Part shown: positions 1-8,243 of the stretch, one piece after another
Layout of the letters: every line of letters begins with the position of its first letter
Position numbering within the stretch: position 1 is the stretch's first letter
Source of the DNA: Stutzerimonas stutzeri
GTDB taxonomy: Bacteria; Pseudomonadota; Gammaproteobacteria; Pseudomonadales; Pseudomonadaceae
Direction: 5' to 3'
Assembly (NCBI RefSeq): GCF_038561965.1
Contig: NZ_CP139348.1
Location: 1,178,001 to 1,242,000 of the forward strand
DNA: 64,000 nucleotides
Translations under genes and position numbers: made by a program
The notes under the pieces: generated by a model
Seen by the model: the letters and a program-made list of their open reading frames with translations, nothing else
Database searches by the model: none
What the model was told of the DNA's origin: nothing

Positions 1-212
1 GCCGAGGAGACCTGGACCAGGCGAACCAGGTCTTTTTGTATTTCCCCTGAAATCACATCCGCGGTAAGCGGCAACTCCACGCCGATGATGCCTTTGCGGA
101 TGGTTTCCCGAGACATGTAGTAGCTGGCGAGGCTGCTAACGGCGAAGCCAATTCCAATGATTACCGCCAAAAGCGGGAGCAGGGAACGCTGCTTCAGGTT
201 CAGTCGCGGCAT
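1..212 (-). CDS. N-terminal part of a membrane-anchored sensor protein (truncated by window edge)
   Basis: Only the first 70 or so codons lie in the window; the gene runs off the left edge. The visible part begins MPRLNLKQRSLLPLLAV and has one transmembrane helix at about residues 10-32, followed by the start of an extracytoplasmic region (YYMSRETIRKGIIG). That layout is typical of Cache-domain sensors such as chemoreceptors or diguanylate cyclases. The ATG is preceded by GGAG at a good distance. The gene is divergent from the chemoreceptor gene at 420. The output domain is not visible, so the class cannot be fixed. Confidence 0.6.
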   Translation of the reverse strand, partial: MPRLNLKQRSLLPLLAVIIGIGFAVSSLASYYMSRETIRKGIIGVELPLTADVISGEIQKDLVRLVQVSS

Positions 213-311
213 CGATCACTCCTGCCGCAACAACTGCGCGGCTCTTTGCCCGCATTCTATCTGCCGAATCAGCCCGGCCGGGACGGCGCTTCAGCCCTCC
301 GCCAAACGGTC

Positions 312-338
312 TAAAGGGCCCATTTTTCCAGTCGATAG
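312..338 (+). promoter_or_regulatory. sigma-28 (FliA) promoter of the chemoreceptor gene
   Basis: TAAA at 312-315, a 15-base spacer, then GTCGATAG at 331-338. The known FliA consensus is TAAA-N15-GCCGATAA, so the -35 core and spacer match exactly and the -10 matches 6 of 8. It lies about 80 bases upstream of a methyl-accepting chemotaxis gene, the class of gene FliA usually serves. Confidence 0.75.
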
Positions 339-362
339 CATAATGACGCCAAATTTATATTG

Positions 363-372
363 ATGTATACAT
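363..372. promoter_or_regulatory. ATGTATACAT palindrome in the chemoreceptor leader
   Basis: A perfect 10-base palindrome whose core TGTATACA is identical to the core of the TTGTATACAA boxes at 12779 and 15720 in the purine cluster. It lies about 18 bases past the predicted sigma-28 start, a position suited to a repressor site. Its use as an operator is inference. Confidence 0.4.
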
Positions 373-419
373 ATAGCCATCAAGTTGTATGCATTCTAAA
401 AACAACCGAGGTCGCAGTG

Positions 420-2351
420 ATGCCTTTCATGCAACGCAGTATCCAATGGCAGCTGATTGTCAGCATGGGAGCAGCCCTGCTCACCAGTACTCTGATCGTC
501 ATTCTCGTGTATTCCTCCGCGGTCAATCGCTTGGCCGAACGCTATCTCGTTGGCCAGGCATTGCCAGCAAATATCGCGGCCATTCGTAACGACATCGAGC
601 GCACCCTTACCGCTCCGATCACCGCTACGGCCGGCATTGCACATAACGCGCTGGTGCTTGATTGGCTGCGTGCAAGCGAATCTGGCATCGGCGCGGATGC
701 TATCGGTCGTTATCTGGACGGTGTGAAAGCGCAGCAGAACGCGCTGACCACTTCGATCGCGGTACTGGAGAGCGGCAACTATTACTCAGAGGCGGGCCTA
801 TCTCGCACGCTCAGCCGCAGCGCGGCAGGCGACGGTTGGTTCTACAGCCTTATAGATGGCGGCATCGAACGGCGTTTCGAGATTGATATCGACAAGGCCT
901 CTCGGCAACCGACCCTGTTTATCAACCAGCGCATCAGTGTCGCTGGTAAGACCTTGGGTGTTGCAGGGCTGGGCTACAGCCTTACGAGCATGTCCGAGCT
1001 GATCAGCAACTTTCGTTTTGGCGAGCGCGGTGAGGTGTATCTCATCAGTGGCGATGGCCGGGTGAAGGTACATCCACGAACCGAGAACAATGACCGAGCA
1101 GAACTGAGCACGCTGACCGGGCGTGATGCCGCGCAGCAACTGCTCAACCGGGCCGAGGGGGCGGTACGCTTCGAGCGCGACGGTGAAGCATTTCTGGCGA
1201 TCGCACAGCCGCTGGAAAGCCTTGGCTGGGTACTGGTGAGCGAAGTGCCGGAAGCGGAAATCTTTGCTGAAGCCCGTCGTACGCTTTGGACCATCAGCCT
1301 GATCGGCGCGTGCATTGCCCTGTTTTTCCTCGGGCTAGTCGTCTTGTTGGCCCGAGGCCTGGTGAAACCGATTCGCCAGGTGACCAACGCGCTGGTTGAA
1401 ATCGGCGGAGGTGGTGGCGATCTCACGCGTCGGCTGGACGAAAGCCGTGCCGACGAGCTCGGCGATCTGGCGCGCGGCTTCAATCGCTTTATCGGCAGCC
1501 TGCGCAGTCTGATCGGCGATGTGCTCAACACCAGCGAGCAGTTGCGCACCGCTGTCGGCCAGGTGGCGCGGGTGGTCGACGACACCGCCGTGCGCGCGGG
1601 GCGTCAGCATGAGATGACCGACATGGTCGCCACAGCCGTGCACGAGATGGGTCTCACCGTGCAGGAAATCGCGCGCAACGCCAGCAACGCGGCGCAAGCC
1701 TCGCAAGGCGCGCGCAGCGAGGCACTGCAGGCGCGACAGGTGGTGGGTGAATCGATCAGGCACATCGAGCGGATGTCCGGCGAGATCGGCCAGGCAGCCA
1801 GCTCGGTCACCGAGCTCGCGCAGCAGGTGGCCTCAATCGATCAGGTGCTGGCGGTGATCCGCAGCATTTCCGAGCAGACCAATCTGCTGGCACTCAACGC
1901 GGCCATCGAAGCGGCCCGTGCCGGCGACATGGGTCGTGGCTTCGCGGTCGTGGCCGATGAGGTGCGCACGCTGGCCAGCCGCACCCAGGCATCGACGGAC
2001 GAGATCCAGCAAATGATCCAGCGTTTGAAGAATGGTGCAGAGACCGCGGTGGGCGCCATGCATGCCGGCCAGGCCGCAACGGGTACCGGCGTGCATGCCA
2101 GCCAGCGCACCGGTCAGTCGCTGCAGGCGATCACCGAGCAAGTGGAAGCCATCAGCGACATGAACACTCAGGTAGCCGCTGCGACCGAGGAGCAGAGCAG
2201 CGTCACCGAGGAGATCACCCATAACGTGCAGGGCATCGCCGATCTGGCGCAAGCCACGGCGCAGGACGTGCAGGAATGTCGGGCCGATTGCCAGGCGCTG
2301 TCGCAACTGGCAGAGGATCTGGGGCGGCAGATGGGGAGCTTCCGCCTGTAA
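420..2351 (+). CDS. Methyl-accepting chemotaxis protein (Cache-HAMP-MCP)
   Basis: A chemoreceptor of about 643 residues that would relay ligand binding to the CheA/CheW array at the inner membrane. The order is: transmembrane helix at about 12-31, a periplasmic double-Cache-like domain to about 283, a second helix at about 284-306, HAMP, then a cytoplasmic coiled-coil domain. The conserved hairpin tip with SISEQTNLLALNAAIEAAR is at about 480-500. There is no C-terminal CheR-tethering pentapeptide; the protein ends QMGSFRL. I chose the ATG at 420 because GAGGT precedes it by 7 bases; an in-frame start exists at 360 but has no such site. It faces a purine transport and catabolism cluster, so a purine ligand is a reasonable guess, not shown by the sequence. 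Ligand class open. Confidence 0.9.
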   Translation: MPFMQRSIQWQLIVSMGAALLTSTLIVILVYSSAVNRLAERYLVGQALPANIAAIRNDIERTLTAPITATAGIAHNALVLDWLRASESGIGADAIGRYLDGVKAQQNALTTSIAVLESGNYYSEAGLSRTLSRSAAGDGWFYSLIDGGIERRFEIDIDKASRQPTLFINQRISVAGKTLGVAGLGYSLTSMSELISNFRFGERGEVYLISGDGRVKVHPRTENNDRAELSTLTGRDAAQQLLNRAEGAVRFERDGEAFLAIAQPLESLGWVLVSEVPEAEIFAEARRTLWTISLIGACIALFFLGLVVLLARGLVKPIRQVTNALVEIGGGGGDLTRRLDESRADELGDLARGFNRFIGSLRSLIGDVLNTSEQLRTAVGQVARVVDDTAVRAGRQHEMTDMVATAVHEMGLTVQEIARNASNAAQASQGARSEALQARQVVGESIRHIERMSGEIGQAASSVTELAQQVASIDQVLAVIRSISEQTNLLALNAAIEAARAGDMGRGFAVVADEVRTLASRTQASTDEIQQMIQRLKNGAETAVGAMHAGQAATGTGVHASQRTGQSLQAITEQVEAISDMNTQVAAATEEQSSVTEEITHNVQGIADLAQATAQDVQECRADCQALSQLAEDLGRQMGSFRL

Positions 2352-2370
2352 GCCGGACGCCGGAAACGAA

Positions 2371-2401
2371 ACGGGGCGCCCTGAGGCGCCCCGTTTTTTT
2401 T
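2371..2401 (+). terminator. Rho-independent terminator after the chemoreceptor gene
   Basis: A 9-bp GC stem (CGGGGCGCC / GGCGCCCCG) with a CTGA loop is followed by nine T residues. It sits between convergent genes. The opposite strand carries a weaker T-rich stretch, so it may also help end the channel gene transcript. Confidence 0.9.
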
Positions 2402-2411
2402 GCCTAGGCGT

Positions 2412-3236
2412 TTAGAAGTGCGCCTTGATCAGCACGCTGGCTGTGCTCTGATCGGTCTTGCCGACGAAGTTGCGGCTGACGAATCCACCGTCTTCGATGC
2501 CGTACTTGTTGGACCAGTAGTCGTATTCGATACCCACATAGAGACGACCCGGCTCGTTGTTCAGCGCCTTGCCCAGGTCGTATTTGATCTGCGGGACGAT
2601 GTGCAGGTTCTTCTTCAGGAAATCGCCGCGGGACTCGGAACCCGCATCATTGACAACCCAGTCAATGAAGCCGTCGAAGAGGATGTCCGACTTGCCGACC
2701 GGGAAGGTCATCGCCCAGGTGGGCGTCACTTGCCACTGACCGGAAGCACGGCCGGTGGAGCCGTCGGGCTTGCGGTAGTAGAAGTTCAGCGCGAAACGGT
2801 CAAAGCCAGGCAGGTCGAGATCGAAGCCTGGGCCCAAGAGGTAGTTCTGATTCGGCACGCCTGCGGCCGAGCTTTCGCCGCGCTCGTAGGTGGCGGCAAC
2901 CAGCACGTCCTTGACCACACCGAAGGAGAAGTCGCGGCCGCTGATCTTGCTCAGCGACAGGCGTGGGCTGAACTCGCCGTAGTAGGTGTGGCCGTCGCTG
3001 CCACTCACGCCGTTGTACCAGATGTTATCGACGAAGAAGAACATGTCGCCCCATGCCCAACCGCTGGCATGTTCGAAGGTGACGGTCTGCTGGGTGTCGG
3101 GATCGACCTTGTAATCCTGGCCGTACAGGTAGGTCAGGCTGTTGTTCTGCCAGTGCATCAGATCGCCGGCCAGCGCCGGTGTCGCGAGCAGGGCGCCGGT
3201 AAGGGCGAGGCAGAGCGGGGCAGTCTTCAGTTGCAT
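2412..3236 (-). CDS. Tsx-like outer membrane nucleoside channel
   Basis: Predicted outer membrane beta-barrel of 274 residues, in the family of nucleoside-specific channel Tsx (OmpK/Tsx), which lets nucleosides cross the outer membrane. The N-terminus MQLKTAPLCLALTGALLATP is a signal peptide with likely cleavage after ALA at residue 23. The protein ends in a C-terminal phenylalanine (IKAHF), typical of barrels inserted by BamA. Aromatic strands such as LTYLYGQDYKV and LYVGIEYDYWSNKYG support the fold. The start at 3236 is taken because the signal peptide begins there with AGGAACC upstream; the reading frame extends further upstream without a sensible N-terminus. It lies 100 bases downstream of a xanthine-type permease, so it may provide the outer membrane step for the same substrates. 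Confidence 0.82.
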   Translation of the reverse strand: MQLKTAPLCLALTGALLATPALAGDLMHWQNNSLTYLYGQDYKVDPDTQQTVTFEHASGWAWGDMFFFVDNIWYNGVSGSDGHTYYGEFSPRLSLSKISGRDFSFGVVKDVLVAATYERGESSAAGVPNQNYLLGPGFDLDLPGFDRFALNFYYRKPDGSTGRASGQWQVTPTWAMTFPVGKSDILFDGFIDWVVNDAGSESRGDFLKKNLHIVPQIKYDLGKALNNEPGRLYVGIEYDYWSNKYGIEDGGFVSRNFVGKTDQSTASVLIKAHF

Positions 3237-3336
3237 AGGTGTGGTTCCTGTGTGTTTTTTTTTGTAGGCAAGGCCGTCGCGACCGGCGCGTATTCTGGGC
3301 GAAGGTCGAGACGGCGGGAAGCGGTGCGAGCGTCGT

Positions 3337-4881
3337 TCAACCCGTAGAATCGGCCCTGGTCGCATGCGGCATGACGTCACGGTTGTGGCGATCATCCTGT
3401 TTCCGGTAGTCGGGGATGTTCACCGAGAGGGTGTTGGTGCCGACGGCATCCTCGATCAGCTCTTCCGGGTCGAAGACATCCATCTCGCTCGGCTCTCGGG
3501 GCAGGAACAGATTGAGCAGAATGGCGCTGAAGGCGCCGATGGTGATCGGCGAGCCGAAGATGTTTTTCAGCACGTCGGGCATCGCGCTCAGCACTTCCGG
3601 CACGCCGGCAACGCCCAGCCCCATGCCCAGCGAGATCGAGACGATCAGCATGTTGCGCCGATGCAGACCCGCTTCGGCGAGGATCTTGATGCCGGCGATC
3701 GCTACGGTGCCGAACATGATGAGGGTGGCGCCGCCGAGCACGGGCTTGGGCATGGCTTGCAGCACGCCGCCGACCACCGGGAACAGGCCCAGCAGAATCA
3801 GCAGCCCGGCTATATAGAAGCCGACATAGCGGCTGGCCACGCCGGTCAGCTGGATCACGCCATTGTTCTGGCTGAAGGTGGTCATCGGCAGGCTGTTGAA
3901 CACCGCTGCGGTGACCGAAGCGCAGCCGTCAGCCAGGATGCCCGACTTGATGCGCCGCATATACAGCGGCCCGCGCACCGGTTGGCGTGAAATCATCGAG
4001 TTGGCCGTGAGGTCGCCCGCTGTCTCCAGCGGTGTGATCAAGAAAATCACAGCGATCGGAATGAACGCCATCCAGTCGAAGGCGAAGCCGAAACGGAACG
4101 GCTGCGGCACGCTGACCAAGGGCAGGCTGCCGAGGCCGGACAGGTCGACCTTGCCCATCGCCAGTGCCACGCCGTAGCCAACGCCGAGCGCGACGATCAC
4201 TGCAGAAAGCCGAAGTACCGGCCAGGGGAAGCGGTTGAGCACCACGATGATGCCGATTACCAGGCCCGCCAGAGCGAGGTTGGACAGCGCGCCAAGATCG
4301 GGCGCGCCGTAGCCGCCAGCGATGTCGGTCATGGCCACCTTGATCAGCGACAGTCCCATCAGGCAGATGATCGTGCCGGTGACCACGGGAGTAATCACCC
4401 GACGCAGCTTGTTGATGCACTGGCTGAAGGCGATTTCTACGAAGGCCGCGCAAAAGCTGACGCCGAACAGCGTGGCGAGAATCTCCTCAGGCGTGCCGCC
4501 GCGTGCCTTGACGATGAAGCCGGCGCTGAGGATCGCGCTGAGAAAGCCGAAGCTGGTGCCCTGCAGGCACAGCAGCCCGGAGCCGATCGGGCCGATGCGC
4601 TTGGCCTGGACGAAGGTGCCGAGCCCGGAGACGAACAGCGCCATGCTGACGAGGTAGGGCACGTAGGCGCCCAGGCCGAGGGCGCTGCCGACGATCAGGG
4701 TCGGGGTGATTACGCCGACGAAGCTCGCCAGTACGTGCTGCAGTGCCGCGAAGAGTGCCGGAAGGGGGGCCGGACGGTCGTCCAGCCCATAGATGAGGTC
4801 TTGCTGAGGTGCTGCAGCGCTGCCGCTGCTCGTATCGGTTGCGGTCATGGTCAAGCCTGCCATTTGTTGTTGTACGGTCAT
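3337..4881 (-). CDS. xanP: NCS2 xanthine-type permease (XanP-like)
   Basis: Inner membrane nucleobase:cation symporter-2 of 514 residues with about 14 predicted membrane segments. The family substrate motif is seen as FSQNNGVIQLTGVASRYVG, where the QNN residues belong to the purine site in E. coli XanQ. A second conserved acidic motif, TPLETAGDLTANS, corresponds to the XanQ segment that carries an essential Glu. The QNNGVIQLTG form fits xanthine (XanP/XanQ) better than uracil permeases. The C-terminus has an extra acidic hydrophilic tail (PSEMDVFDPEELIEDAV) plus about 40 residues. The start could instead be one of two internal methionines within the first 12 codons. A TTGTGTACAA box lies about 110 bases upstream at 4993. 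Substrate is by family. Confidence 0.85.
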   Translation of the reverse strand: MTVQQQMAGLTMTATDTSSGSAAAPQQDLIYGLDDRPAPLPALFAALQHVLASFVGVITPTLIVGSALGLGAYVPYLVSMALFVSGLGTFVQAKRIGPIGSGLLCLQGTSFGFLSAILSAGFIVKARGGTPEEILATLFGVSFCAAFVEIAFSQCINKLRRVITPVVTGTIICLMGLSLIKVAMTDIAGGYGAPDLGALSNLALAGLVIGIIVVLNRFPWPVLRLSAVIVALGVGYGVALAMGKVDLSGLGSLPLVSVPQPFRFGFAFDWMAFIPIAVIFLITPLETAGDLTANSMISRQPVRGPLYMRRIKSGILADGCASVTAAVFNSLPMTTFSQNNGVIQLTGVASRYVGFYIAGLLILLGLFPVVGGVLQAMPKPVLGGATLIMFGTVAIAGIKILAEAGLHRRNMLIVSISLGMGLGVAGVPEVLSAMPDVLKNIFGSPITIGAFSAILLNLFLPREPSEMDVFDPEELIEDAVGTNTLSVNIPDYRKQDDRHNRDVMPHATRADSTG

Positions 4882-4957
4882 GGGCTTTCGAGGGTCACGG
4901 CACCTCTACCCGTCGCACCAGCTGTAGGGCGGTGATCGGATGGCCCGACTATAACAA

Positions 4958-4969
4958 TCTGTGGACAGA
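4958..4969. promoter_or_regulatory. TCTGTGGACAGA palindrome upstream of the xanthine-type permease
   Basis: TCTGT-GG-ACAGA is a 12-base inverted repeat in the short gap between the permease gene and the antiporter gene. On the minus strand it lies just upstream of TATAGT, a plausible -10 for the permease. It may be a regulator site; nothing else supports this. Confidence 0.3.
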
Positions 4970-4992
4970 CGTTGGAACAATAAATTTTCGGA

Positions 4993-5002
4993 TTGTGTAC
5001 AA
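4993..5002. promoter_or_regulatory. TTGTGTACAA operator-like box (purine regulon motif, copy 1)
   Basis: TTGTGTACAA belongs to a set of five TTGTNYACAA palindromes found only in intergenic DNA next to purine genes in this window (others at 12779, 12917, 15720, 15849). Palindromes of this form suit GntR regulators with an FCD domain, and one such gene lies at 15958. The link between protein and site is inferred. Confidence 0.6.
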
Positions 5003-5025
5003 GATGACCGATGGTCGCACCTTCG

Positions 5026-6573
5026 CTATTTAGGGTCCAAGGCCCGCGCGACGTTCTCCGCCAGGCCCGCGCCGGCTTCGCTCATGGTCAGGTAGGTGTG
5101 ATCGGCCCCGGCCTCTTGTATGCGCTGGGCAATGTCTTCGTACATGGCATGGGAGACGATCAGGCCTGAGAAACCATTTCCACGCAGCTTGGTGGTGGAA
5201 ATGATCTTCGCTTCGGCGTCATTCATCGCCAGGATCACTGCCTTGACGTCGTTCATCTGGAGGTTCTGCCAGAACATCTGGTCTTCGGCATCGGCAAACA
5301 GAATATGGCGGCCTTCGGCGCTATTGCGCTCGACCATCACCGGGTCGGAATCCAGGCTGACCAGGCGATAGCCCTTCGCGCTCAGGTGGTCGTAGGCCGC
5401 GCGGCCGGTGCGGCCCATGCCCATGATCAGGATCTGTGCATCGCCGAGCGACACCGGTTGCTCGTCGGGGTGACGGATGTTTCGTTCAAGCGGAATCAGC
5501 CGGCGGGCCAGGCGTTCGTATAACGGGTGTACCACTCGATTGAGCTGCGCCGAGACGACGAACGAAAGCGCCACGGCAACTGCCAGCGGCGTCAACCATT
5601 GCGGCAGTACCACGCTGGCGACGATCAGGCCGAACTCGCTGTAGTTGGTCAGGCTCGAGGCGCTGAGGAAGGCACTGCGTGCGCGCAGACGAAAGCCGAG
5701 GAATAGAAAGAAGAACAGCACGCCCTTGAGCGGCAGCAACACGGCCATCACCAGCGCGAAGGTCAGCGCGCTGGCATCCGGCAGGCCGCCCATGCCGATC
5801 TGTAGAAAGAAGCCGACCAGAAAGACTTCCTTGATCGCCCACAGCGAGTTGGACAGTTCGCCGGCTCGCTTGTGCTTGGCCAGCATGGCGCCGAAGGCGA
5901 GCGCACCCAGTTCGGAGCTCAGCCCGACCGCTTCGAAGCCGTGGCCGCCGACCACCAGCGCGAGCATCAATCCCAGCAGTATCAGCAGTTCTTCATGACC
6001 GCTGGCGTCCAGCAGGCGGAACAGCAACGGACGCAGTAGCGGCAGCAGGAACACCAGCAAAGCCCATGGCGACGGCACCTGGCCGGCGGCCACGCTCATT
6101 ACCACCAGCGCAATAAGGTCCTGGATGATCAGCACGCCGATTGCTACCCGGCCATGGAACGCGCGCAGCTCGCGCTTGCTCTCCAGCACCTTGGCCGCCA
6201 GCACGGTACTGGAGAACGACAGTGCGATCGCCAGTAGCAACGCCTCGTTCCAGGGCATATCGAGAATCAGCACGATGCCCGGCAGCACCAGCAGGCTAGA
6301 TATGACGAAATGCAGCAGGCTGCCGCCGATGACCTCACGCCGTACCAGGTTGCTGATCTTCAGCTTGAGGCCGACGGTAAACAGCAGCAGCAGGACGCCG
6401 AGATGGGCCAGATGCTGGAGGATGTCGCTGTCGTTGGGGCCGACGCCAACATCCGAGCCGGCAGTCGATAGGGCGAAGCCGGCTGCCAGGTAGCCAATCA
6501 GCGGTGGCAGACCGATGTAACGGGCCGCCAGCCCCAGGACAAAGGCAAAGGCAATCCAGCTGGCTTCTAACAT
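5026..6573 (-). CDS. CPA2-family monovalent cation:proton antiporter with NAD-binding RCK domain
   Basis: An integral membrane antiporter of 515 residues (KefB/YbaL type) expected to exchange K+ or Na+ for H+. The first 375 or so residues are hydrophobic, with about 12 helices beginning LEASWIAFAFVLGLAARYIG. The C-terminal part is a Rossmann TrkA-N/RCK domain with GMGRTGRAAYD at about residue 383 and an acidic strand end (LVSLDSD), which usually gates the channel by nucleotide. I took the ATG at 6573, where the first membrane helix begins; no strong ribosome site is seen. It interrupts the run of purine permease genes and has no obvious purine role, though antiporters might offset ion load from symporters. 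Ion specificity unknown. Confidence 0.85.
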   Translation of the reverse strand: MLEASWIAFAFVLGLAARYIGLPPLIGYLAAGFALSTAGSDVGVGPNDSDILQHLAHLGVLLLLFTVGLKLKISNLVRREVIGGSLLHFVISSLLVLPGIVLILDMPWNEALLLAIALSFSSTVLAAKVLESKRELRAFHGRVAIGVLIIQDLIALVVMSVAAGQVPSPWALLVFLLPLLRPLLFRLLDASGHEELLILLGLMLALVVGGHGFEAVGLSSELGALAFGAMLAKHKRAGELSNSLWAIKEVFLVGFFLQIGMGGLPDASALTFALVMAVLLPLKGVLFFFLFLGFRLRARSAFLSASSLTNYSEFGLIVASVVLPQWLTPLAVAVALSFVVSAQLNRVVHPLYERLARRLIPLERNIRHPDEQPVSLGDAQILIMGMGRTGRAAYDHLSAKGYRLVSLDSDPVMVERNSAEGRHILFADAEDQMFWQNLQMNDVKAVILAMNDAEAKIISTTKLRGNGFSGLIVSHAMYEDIAQRIQEAGADHTYLTMSEAGAGLAENVARALDPK

Positions 6574-6702
6574 CGGCGGCGTCCGGGCAGGGAGGGCGCG
6601 GCATTGTAACGGGATGTCGTTGCTTGTCGAGGCATGCTCGGCGAGAGGTGAACCGACGGGCATGGCCTGCGTGGCGGCCCAGGCTGGCCGCCACGTTCAG
6701 GC

Positions 6703-8052
6703 TCAGGTGTGGGCCGAGCCGGTCAAGGCCTCACGCTCCGGGCCGCCAAGCACGTTGAACAGCAGATTCAGCGCCACGGCACTCAACGTCGCTAGGGCGA
6801 TACCGCTGTGGGTGATCGGCTCCAGCCAGTGCGGCAGCTGCGCGAAGAACTCCGGGCGAACTACTGGAATCATGCCCAGACCGATGCTTACCGCAACCAA
6901 CAGCTGGTTGCGTCGATCACTGATATCGGCCTCCTGGAGAATCTTGATGCCTGTCGCCGCGACCATGCCGAACATGGCGATACCGGCGCCGCCGAGCACT
7001 GCCGCGGGGATCGATGCAACCATGAACGCTGCTTTCGGTAGCAGGCTCAGGCTGATCAGGATCAGCCCGGCGACGGCGGTGACGTAGCGGCTGCGCACGC
7101 CTGTCATCTGCACCAGGCCGATGTTCTGGGCGAACGATGAGTGCGTGAAAGTGTTCATGAAACCAGCCAGGAACGTCGCGCCGGCATCACACAGCAGGCC
7201 ACGGCGCAGCTGGTTCGGATCGACTTCCTGGCCGGTAATCTTGCCAAGGGCGAGAAACATCCCCGCGGACTCGACGAAGATGATCACCACCACCAGGCAC
7301 ATCGACAGAATGGGGGCGAGGAGGAATTGCGGTGCGCCAAAGTGATTGGGCGTGACGACTTCAAATGTGGACGCGGTATGTATGCCGGTCAGATCGACCA
7401 TGCCGAGGCTGCCAGCCAGCACATAGCCCAGGCCCATGCCGATCAGCACCGATACGTTGACCCAGAAGCCGCGCATGAACTGGTTGATCAGCAGAATGAC
7501 GACCAGTACGGCTGCCGCGACCCCAAGGTAGGGCAGGGCGCCGAATTCGCCAGTAGCGCTTCCGCCGCCTGCCCAGTTGACTGCCACCGGGAATAGCGAG
7601 AGCCCGATAGCGGTAATCACCGTGCCGGTTACCAGAGGTGGAAACAGCCGCACGATCTTGCAGACGAAGGGAGCGATCAGCAAACCGAAGAAGCCGGCGG
7701 CGATGGTCGCACCGAAAATGCCAGTCATGCCTACGCCCGGCATGCCGGCCATGACCACCATGCTGCTTACCGCCGCGAAGCTCGCGCCCATCATGACCGG
7801 CATGCGGATTCCTAGCGGCCCGATACCCATCGACTGCACAACGGTTGCGATACCGGCCACCAGCAGGTCGGCGTTGATCAGGAAGGCAATTTCTTCGCGC
7901 GACAGCCCGGCCGCCTGGCCCACTATCAGCGGGACTGCGACAGCTCCCCCATACATCAGCAGGACGTGCTGGAGACTCACCAGCAGCATCTGCAGCAAGG
8001 GCAGCCGCTTTTCTGTGGCTGGCGCGGTTTCCCGCTCGGTCACATCGTTCAT
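6703..8052 (-). CDS. NCS2 permease of the urate/xanthine (UacT/PucJK) type
   Basis: Inner membrane nucleobase symporter of 449 residues. The family signature appears as SFAQNIGLVQMTGVRSRYV; the QNIGLV form, in place of QNNGVI, is typical of uric acid and xanthine carriers such as E. coli UacT (YgfU), B. subtilis PucJ/PucK and fungal UapA. The upstream acidic motif is FVESAGMFLALGKITG. The start at 8052 has GAGGTG six bases upstream, and the longer frame lacks a sensible N-terminus. It is followed on the same strand by the antiporter and lies about 190 bases from puuD, so it probably imports the PuuD substrate urate. Substrate is inferred from motif and neighbours. Confidence 0.85.
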   Translation of the reverse strand: MNDVTERETAPATEKRLPLLQMLLVSLQHVLLMYGGAVAVPLIVGQAAGLSREEIAFLINADLLVAGIATVVQSMGIGPLGIRMPVMMGASFAAVSSMVVMAGMPGVGMTGIFGATIAAGFFGLLIAPFVCKIVRLFPPLVTGTVITAIGLSLFPVAVNWAGGGSATGEFGALPYLGVAAAVLVVILLINQFMRGFWVNVSVLIGMGLGYVLAGSLGMVDLTGIHTASTFEVVTPNHFGAPQFLLAPILSMCLVVVIIFVESAGMFLALGKITGQEVDPNQLRRGLLCDAGATFLAGFMNTFTHSSFAQNIGLVQMTGVRSRYVTAVAGLILISLSLLPKAAFMVASIPAAVLGGAGIAMFGMVAATGIKILQEADISDRRNQLLVAVSIGLGMIPVVRPEFFAQLPHWLEPITHSGIALATLSAVALNLLFNVLGGPEREALTGSAHT

Positions 8053-8203
8053 GCAAACACCTCGGACGCTTTTGTTATTGGATAGTCGCGGTGACCTCGC
8101 TGAACGTGCGAGGCCGGGTTTCTGGGCTCGATCGGCTGCAGCCGGGCCCACCGGGTCAGGAGTTCTCTCCGTCTGGTGTGGTTAGGTTGGGTTGCTCGGG
8201 ATG

Positions 8204-8230
8204 AAAAAAAGCCGCGCCCGGGAGCGCGGC
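8204..8230 (-). terminator. Rho-independent terminator after puuD
   Basis: On the minus strand a perfect 7-bp stem GCCGCGC / GCGCGGC with a 6-base loop is followed by seven T residues. It lies 14 bases past the puuD stop and separates it from the permease gene downstream. Confidence 0.88.
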
Positions 8231-8243
8231 TGGCGGGCGCCGA

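Noticed and set aside
157..363. 68-codon plus-strand ORF before the chemoreceptor
   Set aside because: It overlaps the sigma-28 promoter and the start of a divergent gene; no ribosome site or domain.
3237..3336. Run of T residues (TGTGTTTTTTTTTG) as a terminator
   Set aside because: No adequate stem precedes it on either strand in the right position.
2400..3347. Long plus-strand ORF (315 codons) opposite the Tsx-like gene
   Set aside because: It is antisense to a gene with a signal peptide and barrel pattern; it arises from high GC and shows no domain.
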